In this document: one piece after another, positions 1-6,020 of the stretch
Numbering within the stretch: position 1 is the first letter of the stretch
How the letters are laid out: the number at the start of each line of letters is the position of its first letter
Assembly (NCBI GenBank): GCA_964555675.1
Contig: CAZKTU010000298.1
Span: 1-7,217 of the forward strand
Origin: CAIWXH01 sp964555675
Lineage (GTDB): Bacteria > Chloroflexota > Chloroflexia > Chloroflexales > Chloroflexaceae
Direction of reading: 5' to 3'
DNA length: 7,217 nucleotides
Notes under the pieces: generated by a model
Database searches by the model: none
Seen by the model: only the letters and a program-made list of their open reading frames with translations
What the model was told of the DNA's origin: nothing
Program-made: the position numbers and the translations under genes

Positions 1-53
1 CGCAAGGATGAGCGCACTTCAGCCTTCATCCTTCATCCTTCATCCCTAAAGTT
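1..53. other. Leader upstream of the histidine kinase gene
   Basis: A short non-coding or gene-end stretch. It contains AAGGATGA (4-11), which is the reverse complement of TCATCCTT inside the heptamer repeat that follows, so an 8-bp stem with a loop of about 14 nt (pairing with 26-33) is possible. The TGA at 9-11 could be the stop of an upstream gene, for example a response regulator, but too little sequence is present to tell. I see no Shine-Dalgarno sequence before the kinase start; the bases just before the ATG are AAAGTT. Confidence 0.35.
23..43. repeat. Heptanucleotide tandem repeat (CCTTCAT)x3
   Basis: Three perfect back-to-back copies of the 7-mer CCTTCAT, followed by CCC. The array ends 10 nt before the kinase start codon. 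Seven is not a multiple of three, so it is unlikely to be coding. Similar short tandem heptamers are common between genes in some filamentous bacteria (from memory). It could affect the 5' leader of the kinase transcript or simply be a slippage product. Confidence 0.7.
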
Positions 54-1538
54 ATGTCGTTTCGGGCCCGTCTGACGCTACTCTACACAGGGTTCTTCGC
101 CCTGGCCCTGCTGCTGCTCGGCTGCGGCACCTACTTCTCTGTGCGCCAGGCCCTCTATGCAGGTGTCCAGCGTGACCTGTGGGCCGCCACCCAGCAGGTG
201 CGCCGCATCTTCAACGCCGGCGGCCTCGAGCCGATCCGCACGCCCACCGGCGAGTTGCGCCTCTTCCTGCGCGGCCAGTTCATCCAGATCTTCAACAACC
301 CGAACCTGGTGGCCCAGATCTTCAAGGCCGACGGCGAGATCCTCGACAGCACGCCCAACCTCGGCGGTCGCCCCCTGCCCCTGCCCGAGGCGGCCCTGCA
401 GCTCGGCTCCGACGAGGTCTTCACCGGCTACAGCCTTGTGCGCGAGGTCGACGGCATGCGCGTCGAGTCGCTGATCACGCCCCTGGTGCTTCAGGGCAAC
501 GACCAGGTGGTCGGCTATCTGCAGATCTCGCGCCCCCTGCGCGACGTCGACCAGACCCTCGGCATCCTGATCTGGATCCTCGTGGGCGGCGGCGCGATCG
601 CCCTGGTGATCACCGCGGCTGGGGCCGCCTTCCTCGCCGGGCGCGTCCTGCGCCCGATCGACCAGGTCACCCGCACCGCCCAGAGTATCGTCCACGCCGA
701 CGACCTGGCCCAGCGTGTGCCCGTGCCCCCGCACCAGGACGAGCTCCACCGCCTGACGGTCACGATCAACGATCTGCTCGGTCGCCTCGAGGGCCTCTTC
801 AATGCCCAGCGACGCTTCGTCGCCGACGTCAGCCACGAGCTGCGCACGCCCCTGGCCGCCATGCAGGGCAACCTCGAGGTCCTCGACCGCGGCGGCCTCA
901 AGAACCCCGAGCTGGCCGCCGAGGCCGTGACCGACATGCGCCGCGAGACCGGCCGGCTCATCAGGATGGTCAACGACCTCCTGCTGCTCGCCCAGAGCGA
1001 CGCCCGCGTCCAGCTGCGCAGCGAGCCCGTCGAACTCGATACGCTGCTGCTCGAGGTCTACCGCGAGCTGCGCCCCCTCGCCGGCGGGGTGACCCTGCGC
1101 ATCGGCGCCGAGGATCAGGTGACCGTGACCGGCGACCGCGACCGGCTCAAGCAGGCCCTGCTCAACCTCGGGGTCAACGCCCTCCAGTACACCCCCCAGG
1201 GCGGCTACGTGACCCTCGGCCTCGACCAGCGCGACGGCTACGCCTGCCTGACGGTGGCCGATACGGGCCTGGGCATCGGCGAGGAGGATCTGCCCCAGAT
1301 CTTCGAGCGCTTCTACAGGGCCGACCGCTCGCGCTCGCGCCATAGTGGCGGGGCCGGGCTGGGCCTCTCGATCGTCAAGCGTGTGGCCGAGGCCCACGGC
1401 GGCCACGCCACCGTGGCCAGCGTCCCCGGCAGGGGCAGCACCTTCGCGATCTGGCTACCCCTGCCGCCGCGCCCGGCGCTGCCCGAGCCCGAGCCCGACG
1501 CGCCCGCCGTCCCCGAGCCCGAGCCCGTCGGCGTCTAG
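54..1538 (+). CDS. Membrane sensor histidine kinase (HAMP-HisKA-HATPase)
   Basis: A 494-residue two-component sensor kinase that would autophosphorylate a histidine and pass the phosphate to a response regulator. Seen in order: transmembrane segment 1 at about 9-31; an extracytoplasmic sensor region of about 135 residues with no recognised fold; transmembrane segment 2 at about 171-196; a HAMP linker at about 197-250; and a HisKA dimerisation helix with VSHELRTPLA, phospho-acceptor H261. The ATPase domain has an N box (N371, N375), a G1 box DTGLGI (403-408), an F box FERFYR (417-422) and a G2 box GGAGLGLSI (432-440). All catalytic motifs are intact. The domain ends near residue 470; a Pro/Glu tail with two PEPEP blocks follows. 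This is the only usable start in frame, because a TGA at 9-11 closes the frame upstream and no ATG, GTG or TTG lies between; it has no clear ribosome binding site. The gene ends in two consecutive TAG codons. A partner response regulator is expected upstream, outside the window. The ligand is unknown. Confidence 0.95.
   Translation: MSFRARLTLLYTGFFALALLLLGCGTYFSVRQALYAGVQRDLWAATQQVRRIFNAGGLEPIRTPTGELRLFLRGQFIQIFNNPNLVAQIFKADGEILDSTPNLGGRPLPLPEAALQLGSDEVFTGYSLVREVDGMRVESLITPLVLQGNDQVVGYLQISRPLRDVDQTLGILIWILVGGGAIALVITAAGAAFLAGRVLRPIDQVTRTAQSIVHADDLAQRVPVPPHQDELHRLTVTINDLLGRLEGLFNAQRRFVADVSHELRTPLAAMQGNLEVLDRGGLKNPELAAEAVTDMRRETGRLIRMVNDLLLLAQSDARVQLRSEPVELDTLLLEVYRELRPLAGGVTLRIGAEDQVTVTGDRDRLKQALLNLGVNALQYTPQGGYVTLGLDQRDGYACLTVADTGLGIGEEDLPQIFERFYRADRSRSRHSGGAGLGLSIVKRVAEAHGGHATVASVPGRGSTFAIWLPLPPRPALPEPEPDAPAVPEPEPVGV
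1482..1527 (+). repeat. 16-bp direct repeat coding PEPEP blocks
   Basis: The same 16 bases (CCCGAGCCCGAGCCCG) occur at 1482-1497 and 1512-1527, 30 bp apart and therefore in the same reading frame. They encode two PEPEP segments in the disordered tail of the histidine kinase. This is a low-complexity coding repeat that looks like a local duplication. It lies beyond the ATPase domain and is unlikely to affect catalysis. Confidence 0.7.
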
Positions 1539-1554
1539 TAGACTGGCCAGGTTG

Positions 1555-1573
1555 ACGGGTAGCCGCCTCCCGT
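1555..1573. terminator. Weak hairpin between convergent genes
   Basis: ACGGG (1555-1559) can pair with CCCGT (1569-1573) across a 9-nt loop in the 48-bp gap between the kinase stop and the peptidase stop. The position suits a bidirectional terminator, but the stem is only 5 bp and no T tract follows on either strand, so this is a tentative call. Confidence 0.22.
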
Positions 1574-1586
1574 GTGCGCCCCACCC

Positions 1587-3293
1587 TTAGACCTGTCCGA
1601 GCTCGGCGATCGTCGACTCGAGCAGGTCCACGGCCTCCTGCATGGTGGCGGTGTCGAAGGCGAAGCGGGCCCCGGCCGCGGCGAAGAGCTCGGGCAGGGT
1701 GGCCGTGCCGCCCAGGGCCAGGGCGCGCCTGTAGGTCGCCACGGCGCCGCGCTGATCGGCCAGGGCGTTGCGCCAGACCTGCACCGCGCCCAGCTGAGCC
1801 AGGCCATACTCGACATAATAGAACGGGTAGCGGAAAATGTGCTGCTTGCGGTGCCAGCCCGTGGCCCGCTCGGCGTCGAGCCCCGACCAGTCGATGCCGG
1901 CCATGAAGCGACCCCACAGCCCATCCCAGGCCTGGTCGCAGGCGGCCGGGTCGTCGGCGGCCTCGGGGTTGGCGTAGACCCAGTGCTGGAAGCCGTCGAC
2001 CACGGCCATGTAGGGCCAGAAGGTCAGGATGCCCTCGAGGTGCTCGATCCGCGCCCGGGCGTAGCTGGCCTCGTCCGCGTAGTAGCCGCCGTCGCCCCTG
2101 CGCAGATAGGGCGCCGCCAGCAGCTCCATGGCCATCGAGGCCACCTCGGCGAACTCCATCGGCACTGCGCGCTGCTGGTGATAGGCCAGGCCCTGGGTCT
2201 CGAAGACGTGGAAGGCGTGGCCGGCCTCGTGCAGCAGGACGCGCACGTCGCTGGACAGGCCGACGGCGTTCATGAAGATGAAAGGCCGCTGGGCGGTGGG
2301 GAAGCTGGTGCAGTAGCCGCCCGGGGCTTTGCCCTTGCGGTTGTCGAGGTCGAGTAGGCCCTCGCGGCGCATGGTGGCGAACTGCTCGCCGAGCTCCTCG
2401 TCGACCCGACCCAGCACCTCCTCGCCGCGGGCCGCCAGCTCTTCGCCGCCGCTGAAGGGGCGCAGGGGCGTCTCGCCCACGGGCTTGCCGTCTGTATCCC
2501 ACGGGCGCAGCCGCTCGAGGCCCAGGCGCGCCGCGCGGCGCGCATAGACCCTGTTGGCGGCCGGCACCGCCGCGGCCGCAATAGCCTCGTGGAAGCGCAG
2601 ACAGTCGTCGGGGGTGTAGTCGAAGCGCTTGCGCAGTTGCCACGCGTACGAGCGGTAGTCGGGCATGTCGGCGTTGGCGGCCAGCCTGCGGCGTAGGGCC
2701 AGCAGCTCGCGCCAGAGCTGGCCGATCGGCTCGCGGTCGGCCAGCTGGCGCGCCGCCGCGAGCCGCCAGACCGCCTCGCGCTCGGCGCGGTCATCGCTCT
2801 GGAGCAGGGGCGCGGTCTGCGGGATGGTCAGCTCGCGCCCTTGCCAGACGATGCTCTGGGCGCCGATCAGCTTGTTATACTCGTTGCCGAGGCGGCGCTC
2901 CTCGGTCAGCAGGGGCAGGTTGGCCTCGCGGAAGAGGGCGGCCTCGGCCCGCAGGTCGCGCAGGGGCACCTCGAAGCCGTCAGGGGCGAGGCCGCTGTCG
3001 AGCAAGGCCCGCTTCAGCTCTTGCTCGGCGGCCAGGGCGTGCGGGTAGACCCCGCCCAGAAAGGCCCTGAAGCGGGCCTCGGCCGCGGCGTCGGTGGTGT
3101 CGCAGGTGGTGGCCACCGACAGGCGCGAGTAGGTCTCGCCGACCAGGTTGCTCAGGCGCGTCCAGGCGCCCATCCAGTCGGCGAGGGTCGCGGCCGTGGG
3201 CGCCGCCGCTCGCAGCTCGTCATAGGCGGGGCGCCACGCGTCCCAGCTCCAGTCCAGGGTGTCGAGGGCCGTGGCGGGCAGGTCGCTGGACAT
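1587..3293 (-). CDS. M3-family zinc oligoendopeptidase (PepF-like)
   Basis: A 568-residue metallopeptidase of the thimet oligopeptidase/PepF group, which cuts short peptides in the cytoplasm. The zinc motif HEAGH is at 355-359 (ligands H355 and H359, catalytic E356). The third ligand is probably E383, in FAEVASM, 24 residues after H359 as expected for M3. Downstream, HIFRYPFYYVEYG (485-497) matches the His/Tyr-rich substrate-binding stretch near the C terminus of M3 enzymes. The first 300 or so residues are the helical lid. There is no signal peptide or membrane segment. The length fits the shorter M3 oligoendopeptidase subfamily better than classical PepF of about 600 residues. The start is supported by AAAGGA (3300-3305 on -) 6 nt before the ATG. 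A promoter candidate lies at 3332-3360. The gene is transcribed alone, convergent with the kinase and divergent from the membrane-protein gene. Confidence 0.95.
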   Translation of the reverse strand: MSSDLPATALDTLDWSWDAWRPAYDELRAAAPTAATLADWMGAWTRLSNLVGETYSRLSVATTCDTTDAAAEARFRAFLGGVYPHALAAEQELKRALLDSGLAPDGFEVPLRDLRAEAALFREANLPLLTEERRLGNEYNKLIGAQSIVWQGRELTIPQTAPLLQSDDRAEREAVWRLAAARQLADREPIGQLWRELLALRRRLAANADMPDYRSYAWQLRKRFDYTPDDCLRFHEAIAAAAVPAANRVYARRAARLGLERLRPWDTDGKPVGETPLRPFSGGEELAARGEEVLGRVDEELGEQFATMRREGLLDLDNRKGKAPGGYCTSFPTAQRPFIFMNAVGLSSDVRVLLHEAGHAFHVFETQGLAYHQQRAVPMEFAEVASMAMELLAAPYLRRGDGGYYADEASYARARIEHLEGILTFWPYMAVVDGFQHWVYANPEAADDPAACDQAWDGLWGRFMAGIDWSGLDAERATGWHRKQHIFRYPFYYVEYGLAQLGAVQVWRNALADQRGAVATYRRALALGGTATLPELFAAAGARFAFDTATMQEAVDLLESTIAELGQV

Positions 3294-3330
3294 ACGTCGT
3301 CCTTTCAGACTCCAGGTGGTTGTGTCGATC

Positions 3331-3336
3331 TATAAT
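3331..3336 (+). promoter_or_regulatory. Perfect TATAAT -10 element for the Yip1-hydrolase operon
   Basis: A perfect TATAAT reading rightward, 72 bases before the ATG at 3409. No convincing -35 stands 16-18 bp upstream (GACTCC at a 17-bp spacing has no match), and there is no extended -10 TG. It may be an activator-dependent promoter, or only the complement of the minus-strand promoter. Transcripts from here would start near 3343 and include a small GCCCG/CGGGC hairpin (3363-3376). Confidence 0.4.
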
Positions 3337-3360
3337 GCTCACTGATGCGGCAACCGTCAA
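3332..3360 (-). promoter_or_regulatory. Sigma70-type promoter for the M3 peptidase
   Basis: On the minus strand TTGACG (3355-3360, 5 of 6 to the -35 consensus) is followed after exactly 17 nt by CATTAT (3332-3337, 4 of 6 to the -10 consensus). Transcription would begin near 3325, giving a leader of about 30 nt that contains the AAAGGA ribosome binding site. The -10 overlaps a perfect TATAAT on the other strand. Confidence 0.55.
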
Positions 3361-3408
3361 GCGCCCGCGCACGGGCCCCGGACGACAACAACTGTCTGAC
3401 GAGTAACA

Positions 3409-4017
3409 ATGATCAACTCATCCCTTGAGTTCATGGAGCTCCTGGTCACCCCGCACGGTCTCACCGCGGCCGCGGCGCTGATCTTTCTGGCCGGGCTCTC
3501 CGAGGGCGTGGGCACGCGCGGGGTGGTGCTGCTGATGAACCGCATCACCCCGGCGGCCTTTCTTCTCAGCCTGTTCTTTTCGGCGCTGCTCTTCCTGCTG
3601 AGCGCGGCCCTCTGGGTCTGGTGCCTGTGGCTGGCGGCGACCCTGCTCTTCCATATCGAGGCCACTCTCGGCCTCTTCGCGATTGCGGTGAGCGCGGCCT
3701 ATGGCCCGCTGCTGCTCGGGGCCCTCGCTCTCTTGCCGCTGATCGGCAATGGGCTGCGGCTGTTTCTGCGCCTGTGGAGCTTCGTGATCGCCCTCGGCGC
3801 CATGGCCTCCCTGGGCCTCGAGCTCTGGAAGGCCGTGCTCTGCGCCATCATCGGGGCCCTCTTTGTAGCCGGGGCGCTCTGGCTGGTCAGCGAGCCGGCC
3901 ACCCTGCTCGGCCGGCGCTTCTGGTCGATGCTGACCGGGCAGCCGCGCCCCCTGAGCCGCGAGGAGCTGCCCCGTGTGATCCCGGGGTACGAGCCAGGCC
4001 GGGAGGTGCCGCAATGA
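3409..4017 (+). CDS. Yip1-like polytopic membrane protein
   Basis: A 202-residue integral membrane protein with about five hydrophobic segments (roughly 18-40, 48-80 as one long or two short helices, 86-110, 117-136 and 139-160) and a charged cytoplasmic tail at about 163-202. The stretch AAYGPLLLGALALLPLIGNGLRLFLRLWSFVIALGAM (96-132; the key residues are Y98, P100, P110, G113 and W123) resembles the Yip1-family pattern 'aY.P.l...lP.iG......lW..v'. Bacterial Yip1-like proteins have no settled function. The start ATG has only a weak GACGAG upstream. The stop overlaps the next start as ATGA (4014-4017), so the two proteins are probably made in a coupled way. The Yip1 assignment rests on pattern recognition and could be a related DUF. 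Confidence 0.8.
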   Translation: MINSSLEFMELLVTPHGLTAAAALIFLAGLSEGVGTRGVVLLMNRITPAAFLLSLFFSALLFLLSAALWVWCLWLAATLLFHIEATLGLFAIAVSAAYGPLLLGALALLPLIGNGLRLFLRLWSFVIALGAMASLGLELWKAVLCAIIGALFVAGALWLVSEPATLLGRRFWSMLTGQPRPLSREELPRVIPGYEPGREVPQ

Positions 4018-5084
4018 GCGCCCTGTTCTGGTGCGGCATCGCCCTGATCGTGCTCTTCATCGCCATCGCCATCGCCATCCCTATGTCCGTGCTGACCTGG
4101 TGGGCCGGCTGGTCGCGTCGCGCCGGGCCGGCCACGGCCCCCGCCGCCCCGGCCTCGCTACCCTCGGCCCCGCCGGCCGCCGGCCCCTTTCTGGTCTACC
4201 TCTCGGGCGTCGGCGATATCTCGGGCGAGTACCAGACCCGCTACGAGGAACATCTGCTCGATGCGCTGGTCGAGCGGGTGCCGGGCCTGGTTGTGGTCAC
4301 CGACGTGTTCGCCTACTCGGTCGAGAATATGAGCCTGACCAGCCAGCGCGAGCTGGGGTGGTTCTGGGCCTGGGTCAACAAAGTGCGGCTGCGCAAAGGC
4401 GGGCCGATCCAGCTCGTCGGCAAGAATGTCGGCAAGCTGATCAACCTGCGCAATATGCTGCACATCGCCGTCTCGGCCGACCGGCGCTATGGGCCGATCT
4501 ACAACTACGGCGTGGCCGACATGATCTTGCAGGGGCTGGTGCGCCATGGCTACGTGCCCGGCAGCGGGGCGCCGATCACGCTGCTCGGCTATAGCGGCGG
4601 CGGGCAGATCGCGCTGGCCACCTCAGGCTACATCCAGGCGACCCTGCGCGTGCCGGTGCAGGTGATCTCGCTGGCCGGGATCATGAACTCTAGCCGCAGC
4701 CTGGCCACGATCTCGTCCCTCACCCATCTCTACGGCAGCGAGGATCATCAGCAGCGGCTCAGCGACCGAATCTTCCCCGCGCGCTGGCCGCTCTTTTCGG
4801 GCTCGCACTGGAGCCATGCCCTGGCCGAAGGCAAGATCCGCAGCGTCTGCCTGGGTCCTATGCTCCACACCGGTCGCCGGAGCTACCTTGACGATACGGT
4901 CTACCTGGATGATGGCCGCAGCTACCTGGCAGTCACGGCCGACAGCATTGCCGAGCTGATCGTGCGCTTAGGCCCCGGCCCCCTGGCCAAGGCGCCGCCA
5001 CTGCCAGTACGAGTAGCCGAAGAGGAAGACGACCAGCCCGAGCGTCCCGCCCAGGACGACTACAGTCGCGGCGGCGGGCGGTAG
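4014..5084 (+). CDS. Membrane-anchored alpha/beta hydrolase-like protein
   Basis: A 356-residue protein with an N-terminal transmembrane anchor (about 7-29, built partly from an IAIAIAI run), a Pro/Ala-rich linker (36-57) and an alpha/beta-hydrolase-like domain. FLVYLSGVGD (59-68) looks like strand 1 with its oxyanion-region loop. LLGYSGGGQIAL (190-201) is a nucleophile elbow G-Y-S-G-G with candidate catalytic S194. PMLHTGRRSYLDD (282-294) offers H285 as the catalytic histidine. The acid residue is not assignable by eye. A GGGAGGTG ribosome binding site (4001-4008) sits 5 nt before this ATG, and the stop of the upstream gene overlaps it by 4 nt, which decides the start. The frame is open back to 3621, but that extension lies inside the preceding gene. 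I recall related conserved proteins of unknown function in cyanobacteria and Chloroflexota. The substrate is unknown. The last 38 residues, acidic then Gly/Arg-rich, lie antisense to sdpI and look like an added tail. Confidence 0.85.
   Translation: MSALFWCGIALIVLFIAIAIAIPMSVLTWWAGWSRRAGPATAPAAPASLPSAPPAAGPFLVYLSGVGDISGEYQTRYEEHLLDALVERVPGLVVVTDVFAYSVENMSLTSQRELGWFWAWVNKVRLRKGGPIQLVGKNVGKLINLRNMLHIAVSADRRYGPIYNYGVADMILQGLVRHGYVPGSGAPITLLGYSGGGQIALATSGYIQATLRVPVQVISLAGIMNSSRSLATISSLTHLYGSEDHQQRLSDRIFPARWPLFSGSHWSHALAEGKIRSVCLGPMLHTGRRSYLDDTVYLDDGRSYLAVTADSIAELIVRLGPGPLAKAPPLPVRVAEEEDDQPERPAQDDYSRGGGR
4058..4075 (+). repeat. Hexanucleotide repeat (CATCGC)x3 in the hydrolase anchor
   Basis: Three tandem copies of CATCGC followed by a partial fourth (CATCC). 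The repeat encodes the alternating Ile-Ala run of the N-terminal transmembrane helix. A unit change would add or remove two residues without shifting the frame, so it could change anchor length but not switch the gene off. Confidence 0.6.
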
Positions 5085-5618
5085 CAAAAGGCCCGTCAGC
5101 GCGATCGCCACCCCCAGGGCGGCGAAGGCGCGCCCGCCCACGCGGTGGGTGCGCCGCCAGACCTCGGGGTGGGCCAGGGTCCAGGGCGTGCGGATGCCCA
5201 CGAAGTAGTTGGGCTGCACGCGGCCGAGCTCGTTGCCGATCACCGCCAGCAGCAGGCCGACGCCGACCATCAGGCTCTCGGCGACGCTGACGGGCAGGCC
5301 CAGGGCATAGCCCAGGGTGAGCAGCTGCACGCCGGTCAGGAAGAGCACGATCGCGTTCATGATCAGCATATAGGCGCCCTCGAAGCTCGCGTATGCGGCG
5401 CCACGCGGGTCGAGGCGCGGCAAAAGCGGCGTCAGCACGACGATGGCGCTCAGGATGGCCGGCAGCAGCAGGGCGGCCAGCAGCGGGCTGCCGTAGCCGT
5501 CGACCTCGCCCGCGGCGTTCCAGTGGATGGGGGCCGGGTTGGGCAGGAAGGCGAGGGCGGCGAGGCCGGCGGCCCAGGCTATGGCAAGGCAGAGATATTG
5601 CAGGCGTACGCTACGCAT
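4968..5618 (-). CDS. sdpI: SdpI-like membrane protein (DUF1648/SdpI family)
   Basis: A 216-residue protein with about six membrane helices (roughly 7-26, 44-66, 82-105, 110-128, 163-181 and 184-203). The N-terminal PAPIHWNAAGEVDGYG (28-43) is the DUF1648 signature. GN at 128-129, PN at 136-137, GIRTPWTL (141-148), W154 and TH (157-158) form the SdpI-family signature. In Bacillus subtilis SdpI confers immunity to the SdpC toxin and holds the repressor SdpR at the membrane when toxin is bound. No SdpC-like gene is visible here, so the input signal is unknown. The start has GGAGG (5625-5629 on -) 6 nt upstream and overlaps the end of the repressor gene by 8 bp, so the pair is an operon. The 3' end runs antisense across the last 117 bp of the hydrolase gene. 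The SdpI motifs are conserved ones, so this is a real gene. Confidence 0.92.
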   Translation of the reverse strand: MRSVRLQYLCLAIAWAAGLAALAFLPNPAPIHWNAAGEVDGYGSPLLAALLLPAILSAIVVLTPLLPRLDPRGAAYASFEGAYMLIMNAIVLFLTGVQLLTLGYALGLPVSVAESLMVGVGLLLAVIGNELGRVQPNYFVGIRTPWTLAHPEVWRRTHRVGGRAFAALGVAIALTGLLLPPAAATVVVLGGTLGLVVFLFGYSYWQWRRLGQGAGA

Positions 5619-5925
5619 CGGTGGCCTCCGCTCCCGGCAGCGGGTCGCCCCGCTCGCCGATATGAAAGATCGCCATGACCTGCTGGAGCATCTCCTGGAC
5701 GACGGTGGCGTTCAGGCGATAGATAATCTTCTGGCCGCTGCGCTCGGCGAGCACCAGGTCGGCATGCTTGAGCACGCTCAGGTGGTGCGAGACACTCGGT
5801 GCCGAGATCTGGAAGCGGGCCGCGATCTCGCCCGCCGTCAGGTCGCCGGCGTTGAGCATACGCAGGATGGCGCGCCGGGTCGGGTCGGCCAGGGCCTGCA
5901 TGCTGCGGCTCAGGGCGTGGTCCAT
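5611..5925 (-). CDS. sdpR: ArsR-family transcriptional repressor, SdpR-like
   Basis: A 104-residue winged-helix repressor. ALADPTRRAILRML (11-24) is the typical opening helix, GEIAARF (32-38) the first HTH helix, APSVSHHLSVLK (42-53) the recognition helix, and SGQKIIYRLN (63-72) the wing. It contains no cysteine and lacks the metal-binding ELCVCDL motif of ArsR/SmtB sensors, so it is not a thiol or metal-cysteine sensor. This agrees with the SdpR type, which is controlled by its membrane partner. It is the first gene of the sdpRI operon. The chosen start gives the usual SdpR length before the ADPTRR motif, but no ribosome binding site lies next to it; the nearest AAGGAG belongs to a three-codon ORF just upstream. 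It probably represses its own operon through the palindrome at its start codon. Confidence 0.92.
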   Translation of the reverse strand: MDHALSRSMQALADPTRRAILRMLNAGDLTAGEIAARFQISAPSVSHHLSVLKHADLVLAERSGQKIIYRLNATVVQEMLQQVMAIFHIGERGDPLPGAEATDA

Positions 5926-5946
5926 AGATAGTTAGCCAATCATCTA
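5925..5946. promoter_or_regulatory. Imperfect 22-bp palindrome, candidate SdpR operator
   Basis: The sequence matches its own reverse complement at 16 of 22 positions, with pattern TAGAT-N2-TT-N-GC-N-AA-N2-ATCTA and its centre between 5935 and 5936. It is AT-rich against a GC-rich background and lies between the predicted sdpR transcription start and the first codon. A dimeric ArsR-type repressor commonly binds such a site, so autorepression of sdpRI is the natural reading. Binding itself is inference. Confidence 0.6.
5932..5943 (-). other. Three-codon upstream ORF (Met-Ile-Gly-stop) before sdpR
   Basis: On the minus strand AAGGAG (5950-5955) stands 6 nt before an ATG that reads ATG ATT GGC TAA. 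The TAA is separated by 6 nt from the sdpR ATG and is in frame with it. This is the best-placed Shine-Dalgarno for the operon, yet it serves a minimal ORF. It could support reinitiation at sdpR. Alternatively it may be a nonsense change in an older, longer start, or a chance result of the operator sequence. Confidence 0.35.
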
Positions 5947-5960
5947 AATCTCCTTGCCAT

Positions 5961-5989
5961 AGCATACGCCGGAGGTGGCGCGGCGTCAA
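5961..5989 (-). promoter_or_regulatory. Sigma70-type promoter for sdpRI
   Basis: On the minus strand TTGACG (5984-5989, 5 of 6) is followed after 17 nt by TATGCT (5961-5966, 4 of 6). Transcription would start near 5954, so the mRNA leader is only about 29 nt and the AAGGAG lies at its very 5' end. The candidate operator sits directly downstream, a position suited to blocking early elongation or initiation. Confidence 0.5.
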
Positions 5990-6020
5990 TCGTACCTGCG
6001 GCCGATCGGGAAGCTGCAAT

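Noticed and set aside
179..1345. A 388-codon open frame in another plus frame within the kinase
   Set aside because: The translation is almost all Arg/Pro/Ala, typical of a frame-shifted read of GC-rich coding DNA.
78..1406. A 442-codon open frame on the minus strand opposite the histidine kinase
   Set aside because: It is the antisense shadow of a GC-rich gene, low in complexity (Gly/Ala/His/Asp-rich) with no recognisable motif; the plus-strand kinase has every family motif.
1572..2357. A 261-codon plus-strand frame antisense to the M3 peptidase
   Set aside because: Low-complexity Gly/Val/His/Gln translation with no family features; a shadow of the peptidase.
1375..2643. A 422-codon minus-strand frame overlapping the M3 peptidase and the kinase
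   Set aside because: It is a different frame from the M3 gene, Arg/Gly/Ala-rich without motifs, whereas the M3 frame has the HEAGH zinc site.
3363..3376. GCCCG-CGCA-CGGGC hairpin upstream of the Yip1-like gene as a terminator or riboswitch
   Set aside because: The stem is only 5 bp in GC-rich DNA, with no T tract and no riboswitch-like conserved core; it is likely to occur by chance.
3621..4013. A 131-codon N-terminal extension of the hydrolase
   Set aside because: It lies within the Yip1-like gene in another frame and is Arg/Pro/Ala-rich. The ATG at 4014 has a strong ribosome binding site and an N-terminal membrane anchor.
5579..6019. A 146-codon minus-strand frame covering the sdpR region
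   Set aside because: It overlaps sdpR in another frame and has no motif; sdpR has a clear ArsR-type winged helix.
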